Part shown: positions 1 through 6,509 of the stretch, one piece after another | Numbering within the stretch: position 1 is the first letter of the stretch | Layout of the letters: each line of letters opens with the position of its first letter | From: an uncultured Olsenella sp. | GTDB lineage: Bacteria > Actinomycetota > Coriobacteriia > Coriobacteriales > Atopobiaceae | Assembly (NCBI GenBank): GCA_937900605.1 | Contig: CALCDK010000104.1 | Location: 1-13,423, forward strand | Direction: 5' to 3' | DNA length: 13,423 nucleotides | The notes under the pieces: generated by a model | Seen by the model: the letters and a program-made list of their open reading frames with translations, nothing else | Database searches by the model: none | What the model was told of the DNA's origin: nothing | Translations under genes and position numbers: made by a program

Positions 1-864
1 GAGCCGCTCACGCAGCTCTCGCTCACGGTGAACATGCTCCAGGGCGCCCTGGCCGCCGCCGAGCGCGTCTTCGCGCTGCTCGACGCCCCCGAGGTCGTCG
101 CCGACCCCGAGCGCCCGCTCGCGCCCGAGCCCCCCGTGCGCGGCGAGATCCGCTTCGAGCACGTCCGCTTCGGCTACGCGCCCGACCGCCCGCTCATGCG
201 CGACGTCTGCTTCGAGGCGCACCCCGGCGAGAAGGTCGCCATCGTCGGAGCCACCGGCGCGGGCAAGACCACGCTCATCAACCTGCTCATGCGCTTCTAC
301 GAGATCGACGGCGGCTCCATCACGCTCGACGGCGTCGACACCCGTGACATGACCCGCGCCGAGCTGCGCCGCCAGTTCGGCATGGTGCTGCAGGACGCGT
401 GGCTGTTCGAGGGCACCATCGCCGAGAACATCGCGTACGGCAAGCCCGACGCCACCCGCGAGGAGGTCGAGGCCGCGGCCCGCGCGGCGCACGTGGACTT
501 CTACGTGCGCACGCTGCCAGACGGCTACGACACGATGCTCTCCAACGACGCCGAGAACATCAGCCAGGGCCAGCGCCAGCTGCTCACCATCGCCCGCGCC
601 ATGCTCACGGACCCCGCGATCCTCATCCTTGACGAGGCCACCTCGAGCGTCGACACGCGCACGGAGCAGGCCATCGTCCGTGCCATGGAGGCCATCATGG
701 AGAACAGGACGAGCTTCGTCATCGCCCACCGCCTGTCCACCATCGTCGACGCCGACCTCATCCTGGTCATGGACAAGGGCAACATCATCGAGCAGGGCAC
801 GCACCAGCAGCTGCTCGAGGTCGACGGGGCCTACGCGGAGCTCTATCGCAGCCAGTTCGCGTAG
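1..864 (+). CDS. ABC exporter ATP-binding/permease protein, 3' part (5' end outside window)
   Basis: This is the C-terminal nucleotide-binding half of a membrane-fused ABC exporter. It would hydrolyse ATP at the inner face of the membrane to drive export of an unknown substrate. The frame is open from base 1, so the gene starts upstream; the GTG at 28 is internal. Motifs in order are Walker A GATGAGKT (247-270), Q-loop Gln (391), signature ISQGQ (559-573) in place of LSGGQ, Walker B ILILDE with catalytic Glu at 634, D-loop SSVD, and switch His in IAHRLST (727). The end, EQGTHQQLLEVDGAYAELY, is typical of exporters of the LmrCD/YheIH/YfiBC type, which usually work as two adjacent half-transporters. 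The partner would therefore be expected just upstream (inference). The variant signature is common in this subgroup and is not a defect. The last residues of the transmembrane domain remain before 120. Substrate cannot be inferred. Confidence 0.93.
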   Translation, partial: EPLTQLSLTVNMLQGALAAAERVFALLDAPEVVADPERPLAPEPPVRGEIRFEHVRFGYAPDRPLMRDVCFEAHPGEKVAIVGATGAGKTTLINLLMRFYEIDGGSITLDGVDTRDMTRAELRRQFGMVLQDAWLFEGTIAENIAYGKPDATREEVEAAARAAHVDFYVRTLPDGYDTMLSNDAENISQGQRQLLTIARAMLTDPAILILDEATSSVDTRTEQAIVRAMEAIMENRTSFVIAHRLSTIVDADLILVMDKGNIIEQGTHQQLLEVDGAYAELYRSQFA

Positions 865-896
865 CGTCTGCATTCTCTACAGAGCGAGCTAGTAAC

Positions 897-932
897 ATCG
901 AGGGGGCGCCCCATATGGGGCGCCCCCTCGAT
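897..932. terminator. Perfect 36-bp palindrome between convergent genes, probable bidirectional terminator
   Basis: Bases 897-912 (ATCGAGGGGGCGCCCC) are followed by ATAT and then the exact reverse complement at 917-932. The whole 36 bp is one perfect palindrome, giving a 16-bp stem with a 4-nt loop. It lies 32 nt after the ABC gene stop and 54 nt beyond the stop of the convergent acyltransferase gene, where a terminator serving both strands is expected. No T run follows on either strand, so it is not a textbook intrinsic terminator. It could act through stem strength, with Rho, or as an mRNA 3'-end stabiliser. Confidence 0.7.
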
Positions 933-986
933 TAGCAAGGATGTTTGCAGGAGTATGGAAAGTGCTGGATTCCGGCTGTTTGCCTG

Positions 987-2062
987 CTACACATCACACG
1001 CCTTCGCCTCCGACTCCTGGCGTGCGTGCAGTGCAGTGTTGAGCTTGCCCCACGTCCAGCAGAATGCAACTGTTGCGATCAATGCCAGGAGCATCTGGTA
1101 CTTCGGTGAGAGTCCCGGCAGGTACCTGTACACGATGGTAAAGAGCTGTTGGTGCGACATGAAGAATGGCAGCATGTAGCTGGCGGCAACTGTGAACGGA
1201 CGTGTGCCGAGGAGCCGGGACAGCCAGCCGCGCTCCAAAGAGAACAGGACGATGCAGGTAAGGATGAGCAGGATGAAGTGATAGCGTGACCAGGTTCCGT
1301 AATACTTGAATACACAGACAAGCGTGATGGTCGCGGCAGCAAACTCAAGCACGGTCCAACTGAGGGTCCTGGCTGGCGTCGTGTCTGTGTCCGGCGTCTT
1401 TGTGGTATGCCCAGATGTCAACTCACAGGTGGACGTGCCGACATAGTACGCGCCGCCGAACTCAAGCATGCGTACGAACGGGTTTGCGTGCAGGTCAAGC
1501 GCGACCAGGTCGGGATTGCCCGTAACGGCAATCTCGAGGAAAGCTCTCAGGGCGAGGAAGCCCACCGCAAGCGCGGGGCTCGCGAGTCGACCCGCGTGCT
1601 CCTCTGCCTGGTTGAGCAGGTATGCGAGCATCGGCATCATCGCGTAGCAGAACAGGAGTGCCGACAGGAACCACGATACTCCGTTGTAGGAGAACGCGAG
1701 CTGGGGGAACCATGCTTGTGTCAGTGTCAGGTTCGAGATAATTGACGTCAACGTTGCCAGGTTTAACTGCATCCATGGAAGGGCGATGGCAAACGCGACA
1801 ACGAAGAAGACGAGGTGCAGCGGATAGAATAGCGAGAGTTTCCTCCTCAGAATCCTAAACTGCTCCCTGACTGTGCACGCAATCTCGCCTTGGTGCCTGT
1901 AGCCCTCTAGAAAGCCCGAAATGAGGATGAACACCTCGACACAACGGGCCCCCAGGTCGGGAAGCGTAATCCCAAACACCGATCGGGGGGGTACGCGTGC
2001 CACACGAATACGCCTAGCATTGCGAGTACGCGAATGCCGTCGAGCGCTCTGATTCGCTTCAT
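987..2062 (-). pseudogene. Acyltransferase family 3 membrane protein (OafA/YrhL-like), frameshifted at a C7 tract
   Basis: This would be a multi-pass membrane O-acyltransferase that acetylates cell-surface glycans (family knowledge). The best start is ATG at 2062, with AAGGGA at 2068-2073. It encodes MKRIRALDGIRVLAMLGVFV then WHAYPP, containing the family R-x10-H motif (Arg11, catalytic His22). At the seven-G run 1985-1991 (C7 on the coding strand) this frame leaves the conserved one and stops after 51 codons. The rest of the protein, VEVFILISGFLEG onward with WFLSALLFCYAMMP and about seven more hydrophobic segments, lies in another frame that is open from a GTG at 2003 (338 codons) to TAG at 987. 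One extra C would join both parts into 358 residues, a normal family length. The 338-codon frame alone lacks the catalytic His and a good ribosome binding site. Base composition is clearly lower in GC than the neighbours, suggesting transfer. It could be a pseudogene, a phase-variable gene in the off state, or a sequencing error. Confidence 0.8.
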
Positions 2063-2100
2063 TTGCTTCCCTTCATGTGCATGACATCTTTTGCAAATTT

Positions 2101-2106
2101 AGTATA
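2101..2106 (-). promoter_or_regulatory. -10 box for the acyltransferase gene
   Basis: On the minus strand 2106-2101 reads TATACT, one mismatch from TATAAT, inside a short AT-rich stretch (2085-2110) that stands out from the GC-rich surroundings. Transcription would start near 2093, about 30 nt before the ATG at 2062. No good -35 hexamer is seen. The 177-nt gap to the FmdB gene holds nothing else I can name. Confidence 0.5.
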
Positions 2107-2239
2107 CCTTAGGTGCTGAGACACCATTGCGTGCTCTGCCTGCTGAGGGGTTGGCGGTACGGGTCTTGTGCTCTTTACCCTGCCTGTCTTGCGCCTCGCG
2201 TCGTCGTGGGGAGGGGAGACCCCTCGTCGCGCCGCCGCG

Positions 2240-2473
2240 CTAGTGGGAGCAGCCCGAGCAGGAGTCGCACGAGCCCGAGCAGGACGAGGAGCCCGAGTCG
2301 CGCTGGTCGGTGTTGTAGAAGCCGGTGCCCTTGAAGACGATGCCGGAGGGGTCGAAGACCCTCTCGGACGTGGTGCCGCACGACGGGCAGCTCACCGTGG
2401 GGTGGGCGCTCATCGGGTGCTCGACCTCGAACACCGAGCCGCAGTTGGGGCAGTGATAGTCATAGCGTGCCAT
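2240..2473 (-). CDS. FmdB-type zinc-ribbon protein, 77 aa
   Basis: This is a small cytoplasmic zinc-ribbon protein of the FmdB family, annotated in databases as putative regulators but with no firm function. The start MARYDYHCPNCGSVFEVEHP matches the family N-terminus. Zinc ligands are Cys8/Cys11 and Cys29/Cys32, and the family block IVFKGTGFYNTD follows at 45-56. The ATG at 2473 is preceded by AAGGA with 6-nt spacing. The frame is open further upstream to 2620, but that extension overlaps the divergent gene's leader and has no family similarity. After residue 57 comes a low-complexity Ser/Gly tail with four more cysteines (65, 69, 72, 75), ending CSGCSH, which could bind a second metal (inference). 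The gene is divergent from the HAD-TPK fusion across 146 nt. Confidence 0.9.
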   Translation of the reverse strand: MARYDYHCPNCGSVFEVEHPMSAHPTVSCPSCGTTSERVFDPSGIVFKGTGFYNTDQRDSGSSSCSGSCDSCSGCSH

Positions 2474-2509
2474 GTCGGATCCTTCGCTTTGCGTTGGTTT
2501 GCCGCTCCT

Positions 2510-2515
2510 ACTGTA
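2510..2515 (-). promoter_or_regulatory. Possible -10 box for the FmdB gene
   Basis: The minus strand reads TACAGT at 2515-2510, 37 nt before the FmdB ATG. It matches TATAAT at four of six positions, has no evident -35, and is only a candidate. It lies in the 146-nt divergent intergenic region. Confidence 0.3.
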
Positions 2516-2577
2516 CCCAAACCGCGCGGATGCCGCCCCGATTGTGTGGCGCCTGTGACGGGGGGCGGCCCCGCCGC

Positions 2578-2586
2578 TGCTATGAT
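2578..2586 (+). promoter_or_regulatory. Extended -10 promoter for the HAD-TPK gene
   Basis: TGC-TATGAT at 2578-2586 is an extended -10 element. A start of transcription near 2593 would give a leader of only about 27 nt before ATG 2620. The upstream DNA is a GC run with no -35 match. The short leader leaves no room for a TPP riboswitch. Confidence 0.6.
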
Positions 2587-2619
2587 GGCCCCATCGACAG
2601 CCAACGAGAGGGGAGCGCA

Positions 2620-3987
2620 ATGCACATCACCGGGGCCATCTTCGACTGCGACGGCACGCTCGTCGACTCCATGGGCATGTGGGCCGACGTGCCGGCCTGG
2701 CTCGCCCGCACCCACGGCGCAGAGCCCGACGAGGGGCTCTGGGAGCGCTTCGAGTCCATCTCGGTCAAGGACGGCTGCGCCCTGTTCCACGACGAGCTCG
2801 GCCTGCCCCAGAGCGCCGAGGAGCTCTACGAGGAGCTGTGCGCCCACGTCCGCGAGGCCTACCGCGACCAGGTGCTCCCCTTCGAGGGCGCCCGCGAGCT
2901 CCTCTCCGACCTGCGCGCGGCCGGCGTGCCCCTGGCCGTCGCGTCCTCGACGCCCGTGCGCGAGGTGCGCTGCTGCCTGCGCGCGCACGACCTCGAGCAG
3001 TACTTCGACCACGTCGTGAGCACCGAGGACGTGGGCGGGCGCGACAAGGAGTTCCCCGACGTCTACCTGGAGGCGTGCCGCCGCCTGGGCAGCGAGCCGC
3101 GCACCACGTGGGTCTTCGAGGACGCCCCCTTCGGCGTGCGCACCTGCCACGAGGCGGGCTTCCCCGTGGTGGGCCTGTTCAACCCCGCCGGCGGCAGGCG
3201 CGAGGAGGACGTGCGCCCCTGGTGCGACGTCTTCGCGCACGGCTACGCCGAGCTCTCGGTCCCGCTGCTGCGCGACTTCGAGCGCCCCGCCGCCGACCCG
3301 CGCGGAGCCCTGTCGGCCCTCGTCGTGGCGGGCTCGCCCGAGCGCTGCGCCCCGGCGCTTCTCGCCCGTGCCGCCTCCGGGTGCGACTACGTCGTGTGCG
3401 CCGACGGCGGCGTGGACGCCTGCCACGAGGCCGGCGTGGTGCCCGACGTGGTGTGCGGAGACGCGGACTCGTGCTCGCCCGAGGCCCTCGCGTGGGCCTG
3501 CGACGCCGGCGCCTCGCACATCGACTTTCCTCCCGAGAAGTACGCCACGGACCTCTCCCTGGCGCTCGACTGCGTCCGCCACGAGGCCGCGCGCCGGGGC
3601 CTGGCCCCCGCGGTGACGCTGGCCTGCGCCTCGGGCGGCCGTCCCGACCACGCGCTGGCGGTCGTGGGGCTCCTCTGCGCCGAGGACCTCGCCTCGGCCC
3701 GCATGCTGGGCGACGACTTCGAGATGCGCGTCGTGAGGGCCGGCGGCCAGGGCGAGTGGCGCCTGGGGCCGCAGGCGCGGGGCAGGACCTTCTCGGCCGT
3801 CTGCGTCGCGCCCGACACCCGCATCGACGAGGAGGGCATGCGCTGGCCGCTGAGCGACCGGCCCATGGAGATCCTGGGCGACCTCGGCATCTCCAACGTG
3901 ATAGACTCACCCGATGCGAGGGTGCGGTGCCGCTCCGGTGCGGTGGCCGCGTTCCTCCTGGGTGAGCCCATCGTCCGGCAGCGGTGA
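2620..3987 (+). CDS. HAD-family phosphatase fused to thiamine pyrophosphokinase, 455 aa
   Basis: This is a two-domain cytoplasmic enzyme. Residues 1 to about 222 form a beta-phosphoglucomutase-like HAD hydrolase: motif I FDCDGT (nucleophile Asp9, acid/base Asp11), motif II Ser109/110, motif III Lys143, and motif IV FEDAPFG (Glu167, Asp168). Residues from about 230 form thiamine pyrophosphokinase (ThiN): ADGG 261-264, GDADS 280-284 (usual GDFDS), KYATDLSLAL from 307, and GGRPDH 339-344. The kinase transfers pyrophosphate from ATP to thiamine to give thiamine diphosphate. The phosphatase substrate is unknown; thiamine monophosphate would make metabolic sense (inference). ATG 2620 follows GAGAGGGGAG with good spacing. 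The frame is open for 51 codons upstream, but that part is not family-like and contains the -10 box. The place just before rpmB is where Bacillus keeps stand-alone thiN. Kinase identity is sure; the joint function is not. Confidence 0.9.
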   Translation: MHITGAIFDCDGTLVDSMGMWADVPAWLARTHGAEPDEGLWERFESISVKDGCALFHDELGLPQSAEELYEELCAHVREAYRDQVLPFEGARELLSDLRAAGVPLAVASSTPVREVRCCLRAHDLEQYFDHVVSTEDVGGRDKEFPDVYLEACRRLGSEPRTTWVFEDAPFGVRTCHEAGFPVVGLFNPAGGRREEDVRPWCDVFAHGYAELSVPLLRDFERPAADPRGALSALVVAGSPERCAPALLARAASGCDYVVCADGGVDACHEAGVVPDVVCGDADSCSPEALAWACDAGASHIDFPPEKYATDLSLALDCVRHEAARRGLAPAVTLACASGGRPDHALAVVGLLCAEDLASARMLGDDFEMRVVRAGGQGEWRLGPQARGRTFSAVCVAPDTRIDEEGMRWPLSDRPMEILGDLGISNVIDSPDARVRCRSGAVAAFLLGEPIVRQR

Positions 3988-4018
3988 CAAAACCGCCACA
4001 ATTGAGCGACGATCCCAG

Positions 4019-4046
4019 TTGCGCAGCGTAGACCCTGTGCTATATT
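4019..4046 (+). promoter_or_regulatory. Promoter of rpmB
   Basis: The -35 TTGCGC (4019-4024), a 16-nt spacer ending in TGC, and the -10 TATATT (4041-4046) make the best complete promoter in the window. Transcription would start near 4053, giving a leader of about 53 nt. The leader contains a 14-bp palindrome, GGCGCGATCGCGCC (4069-4082), just before the ribosome binding site. Confidence 0.75.
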
Positions 4047-4105
4047 TGTTCGGCTATTGAAAGTTGCGGGCGCGATCGCGCCGCGCCCCCGAGGAGGTAC
4101 GAGTC

Positions 4106-4294
4106 ATGTCCAAGGTTTGTGAGTTCTGCGGCAAGCACGCCGTTGCCGGTCATTCCATCAGCCACTCCCACCGTGTGGTCAATCGCACGTTCAAGCCCAA
4201 CATCCAGCGTGTCACCGTCGTCGTCGACGGCCACCGCAAGAAGGTCAACGTGTGCACCCGTTGCCTCAAGTCTGGCAAGATCGCCCGCAGCTAG
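4106..4294 (+). CDS. rpmB: 50S ribosomal protein L28, 62 aa
   Basis: L28 is a structural protein of the large ribosomal subunit. The start MSKVCEFCGKHAVAGHSISH and the core NRTFKPNIQRV are diagnostic. Two CxxC pairs (Cys5/Cys8 and Cys50/Cys53, in VCTRCLKSGKI) make it the zinc-binding form. Length is normal. ATG 4106 is preceded by a strong GAGGAGGT at 4091-4098; an in-frame start further upstream would add non-family residues. It has its own promoter and a terminator directly after it, so it is probably transcribed mainly alone, although no terminator is seen between the HAD-TPK gene and rpmB, so read-through is possible. Confidence 0.97.
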   Translation: MSKVCEFCGKHAVAGHSISHSHRVVNRTFKPNIQRVTVVVDGHRKKVNVCTRCLKSGKIARS

Positions 4295-4317
4295 GCGCCT
4301 GCCCCCATCGCACTGCC

Positions 4318-4344
4318 AGGAGGTCGTTCGCGACCTCCTTTTTT
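4318..4344 (+). terminator. Rho-independent terminator after rpmB
   Basis: The stem is AGGAGGTCG (4318-4326), with loop TTCG and CGACCTCCT (4331-4339), a perfect 9-bp match, with a T run through 4344. A second small dyad, GGGGCCATGGCCCC (4352-4365), follows. Confidence 0.93.
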
Positions 4345-4397
4345 ATGTCGAGGGGCCATGGCCCCCGACGGCCGCGTGCCGCCTCCGGCGCGTGGGT

Positions 4398-4403
4398 TAT
4401 AAT
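4398..4403 (+). promoter_or_regulatory. -10 box for the asp23-fakA-recG run
   Basis: A perfect TATAAT lies at 4398-4403, between the rpmB terminator and the Asp23 gene. Transcription would start near 4410, about 42 nt before ATG 4452. No -35 match is seen at 16-18 nt. This is the likely promoter for the tightly packed genes 4452-9759. Confidence 0.7.
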
Positions 4404-4451
4404 CCTGTGGATAGCGAACAGCCGCTCTTCCGTCTGACGAGAGGGGATTTC

Positions 4452-4799
4452 ATGTCCGGAGTTGTTGCGGGTACTCTGCGGGTGTCCAACGACTGCATTG
4501 CCGACGTCGCGGGCTACGCCGCGCTCGAGTGCTACGGCGTGGTCGGCATGGCCGAGATCGACGAGCAGGCCGGCGTCGCCCGACTGCTTCCGTCCCACCG
4601 CCTGCGCAAGGGCATCGACGTCGCGGCCGTCGACCACCGCGTGGTGGTGGACCTCCACGTCATCGTCGAGCAGGGTGTCAACATGTCGTCGGTCGTCGGC
4701 AACCTCACCAGCTCGGTGAAGTTCCTGCTCAAGCAGATCGCGGAGCTCGACGACGTCGACGTCAGGGTCCACATCGAGGGCCTTCGCAACGCCCGCTAG
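4452..4799 (+). CDS. Asp23/Gls24 family envelope-stress protein (YloU-like), 115 aa
   Basis: This is a DUF322/Asp23 family protein, usually membrane-associated through a partner and linked to cell-envelope homeostasis (family knowledge). The sequence shows the family pattern: GTLRVSNDCIADVAGYAALE near the start, YGVVGMAEI at about 28-36, then VVVDLHVIVEQGVNMSSVVG and a C-terminal VDVRVHIEGL. Length is normal. ATG 4452 has GAGGGG at 4441-4446. The frame extends upstream but runs through the rpmB terminator and the promoter. It lies 45 nt before fakA, the same pairing as yloU-yloV in Bacillus, which supports the family call. Exact role unknown. Confidence 0.92.
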   Translation: MSGVVAGTLRVSNDCIADVAGYAALECYGVVGMAEIDEQAGVARLLPSHRLRKGIDVAAVDHRVVVDLHVIVEQGVNMSSVVGNLTSSVKFLLKQIAELDDVDVRVHIEGLRNAR

Positions 4800-4844
4800 T
4801 CACGGCCCCCGCGCACGTCTCACAAGGAACCGAGGTTTCCCAAG

Positions 4845-6506
4845 ATGATTTCTTCCGTCATCCGCTCGTGCTTCCCGGTCGCCGCCAAGGTCGTGGCCGA
4901 CCGCGCCGAGGAGATCAACAAGCTCAACGTCTTCCCCGTCCCCGACGGCGACACCGGCACCAACATGTCGCTCACCCTCGGCACCGTCGTGCGCGAGGTC
5001 GAGTCGCTGCCCGGCGGCGCCTCCATCGAGGACATCGCCAAGGCCATCACCCACGGCTCGCTCATGGGCGCCCGCGGCAACTCCGGCGTCATCACCAGCC
5101 AGATCCTGCGCGGCCTGGCCGAGGGCCTGTGCGACGCCAAGGACCAGGACGCCCCCACGCCCGCCGACGTCGCCCACGCCTGGCGCCGCGGCGTCAAGGT
5201 GGCCTTCAAGGCCGTCCGCAAGCCGGTCGAGGGCACCATCCTCACCGTCCTGCGCGACGTCTCCGCCAAGGCCGACCAGCTCGAGCGCACCGACGTCACC
5301 ACCGCCCAGATGCTCGACGCCCTCGTCGTCGAGGCCTACGAGTCCGTCGCCCGCACGCCGGACCTGCTGCCCGTCCTCAAGGAGAACGGCGTCGTCGACT
5401 CCGGCGCCTTCGGCTTCGCCACCTTCCTCGAGGCCTTCGTGAACGCCGCCCTGGGCAAGGGCGCCGAGCTCACCGACTTCAAGACCACCGTCGACGCCAA
5501 GGCAGACGTGAGTGCCAAGGTTGCCATCGAGCTCAACGACGACTGGGAGGGCTCGCAGTACCGCTACTGCAACGAGTTCCTCTTCCACGCCGAGGGCGAC
5601 TTCGACCCCGACGAGGCCCTCTCTTTCCTCGCCACGCTCGGCGACTGCGAGCTCGTCGTGGGCTCCTACCCCGACTACAAGGTGCACGTGCACTCCAACG
5701 AGCCCAACCGCGTGCTCGAGTACATGCTCCGCTACGGCCAGGTCTTCGAGGTCTTCATCCACAACATGGACATGGAGTCCCACGACCGCACCGCCAAGAT
5801 CGCTGCGGACCAGGCCGCCGAGAGGCCCCAGGCTCCCGCCAAGGAGCTCGGCTTCGTCGCCGTCGCGGCCGGCTCCGGCGAGGCCGAGATCCTCGCCTCG
5901 CTCGGCGTCGACGTCGTCGTCTCCGGCGGCCAGACCATGAACCCCTCTACCGCCGACATCCTCGGCGCCGTCGAGTCCGTCAACGCCCGCAACGTCATCG
6001 TCCTGCCGGGCAACGGCAACATCCGCATGGCCGCCGAGGCTGCGGCCAGCGCCTGCGACACCGCCAACGTCGCGGTCGTCCCCACCAAGACCGTGCTCCA
6101 GGGCTTCTCGGCCATGTTCGTCGTCGACCCCGACGCCTCCCTCGAGGAGAACGTCGAGGCCATGACCGAGGCCATCCAGGACGTCCGCGGCGGCGAGGTC
6201 ACCCGCGCCGTGCGCGACTCCTCCGCGGCCGACGGCACGCCCATCCACGACGGCGACGTCATGGGCATCCAGGACGGCTCCATCCAGGTCGTGGGCTCCG
6301 ACGTCTTCCAGGTCTGCCTCGACCTCATCGCCCGCATGCAGGGCGAGGAGGAGGGCGACGCCCTGACCATCCTGGCCGGCGAGGAACTCTCCGACGAGGA
6401 CTTCTCCGCCCTGTGCGACGCCATCGAGCAGGCCCACCCGGACCTCGAGGTCGACGCGCACCGCGGCGAGCAGCCCCTCTACCCCGTCATCTTCTCCATC
6501 GAGTAG
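4845..6506 (+). CDS. fakA: Fatty acid kinase catalytic subunit FakA (DAK/DhaL-domain, YloV-like), 553 aa
   Basis: FakA phosphorylates exogenous fatty acids held by FakB (DegV-family) proteins, giving acyl-phosphate for PlsY/PlsX in phospholipid synthesis. The N-terminal DhaL-type kinase domain opens with NVFPVPDGDTGTNMS (28-42); Asp34 and Asp36 are the Mg-ATP ligands. The SLMGARGNSGVITSQILRG loop follows. The middle part has KVHVHSNEP (His281, His283), the position of the catalytic histidine in FakA, followed by VFIHNMDME. The C-terminal part has VVSGGQTMNPSTADIL and IVLPGNGNIRM, the family's FakB-contact domain. Length matches the family. ATG 4845 has GAGG about 9 nt upstream. The N-terminus before NVFPVP is somewhat short compared with Firmicutes. 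No fakB is in the window. recG follows after 3 nt, suggesting coupled translation. Confidence 0.93.
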   Translation: MISSVIRSCFPVAAKVVADRAEEINKLNVFPVPDGDTGTNMSLTLGTVVREVESLPGGASIEDIAKAITHGSLMGARGNSGVITSQILRGLAEGLCDAKDQDAPTPADVAHAWRRGVKVAFKAVRKPVEGTILTVLRDVSAKADQLERTDVTTAQMLDALVVEAYESVARTPDLLPVLKENGVVDSGAFGFATFLEAFVNAALGKGAELTDFKTTVDAKADVSAKVAIELNDDWEGSQYRYCNEFLFHAEGDFDPDEALSFLATLGDCELVVGSYPDYKVHVHSNEPNRVLEYMLRYGQVFEVFIHNMDMESHDRTAKIAADQAAERPQAPAKELGFVAVAAGSGEAEILASLGVDVVVSGGQTMNPSTADILGAVESVNARNVIVLPGNGNIRMAAEAAASACDTANVAVVPTKTVLQGFSAMFVVDPDASLEENVEAMTEAIQDVRGGEVTRAVRDSSAADGTPIHDGDVMGIQDGSIQVVGSDVFQVCLDLIARMQGEEEGDALTILAGEELSDEDFSALCDAIEQAHPDLEVDAHRGEQPLYPVIFSIE

Positions 6507-6509
6507 CGC

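Noticed and set aside
28..864. GTG 28 as the start of a short stand-alone ATPase.
   Set aside because: The frame is open to base 1 and the residues before it continue a typical exporter transmembrane-to-NBD linker. No ribosome binding site is seen.
1407..1745. Plus-strand open frame of 112 codons inside the acyltransferase gene.
   Set aside because: It lies antisense to a clear membrane protein and shows no domain or ribosome binding site.
2211..2225. GAGGGG-AGA-CCCCTC dyad as a terminator of the FmdB gene.
   Set aside because: The stem is only 6 bp with a 3-nt loop and no T run follows on the minus strand; too weak to call.
2467..2619. A 51-residue N-terminal extension of the HAD-TPK protein.
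   Set aside because: It overlaps the promoter and the divergent FmdB start. HAD proteins begin a few residues before FDxDGT, and ATG 2620 has a strong ribosome binding site.
2587..2619. TPP riboswitch before the HAD-TPK gene.
   Set aside because: The leader after the -10 is about 27 nt, far too short, and no thi-box elements are seen upstream.
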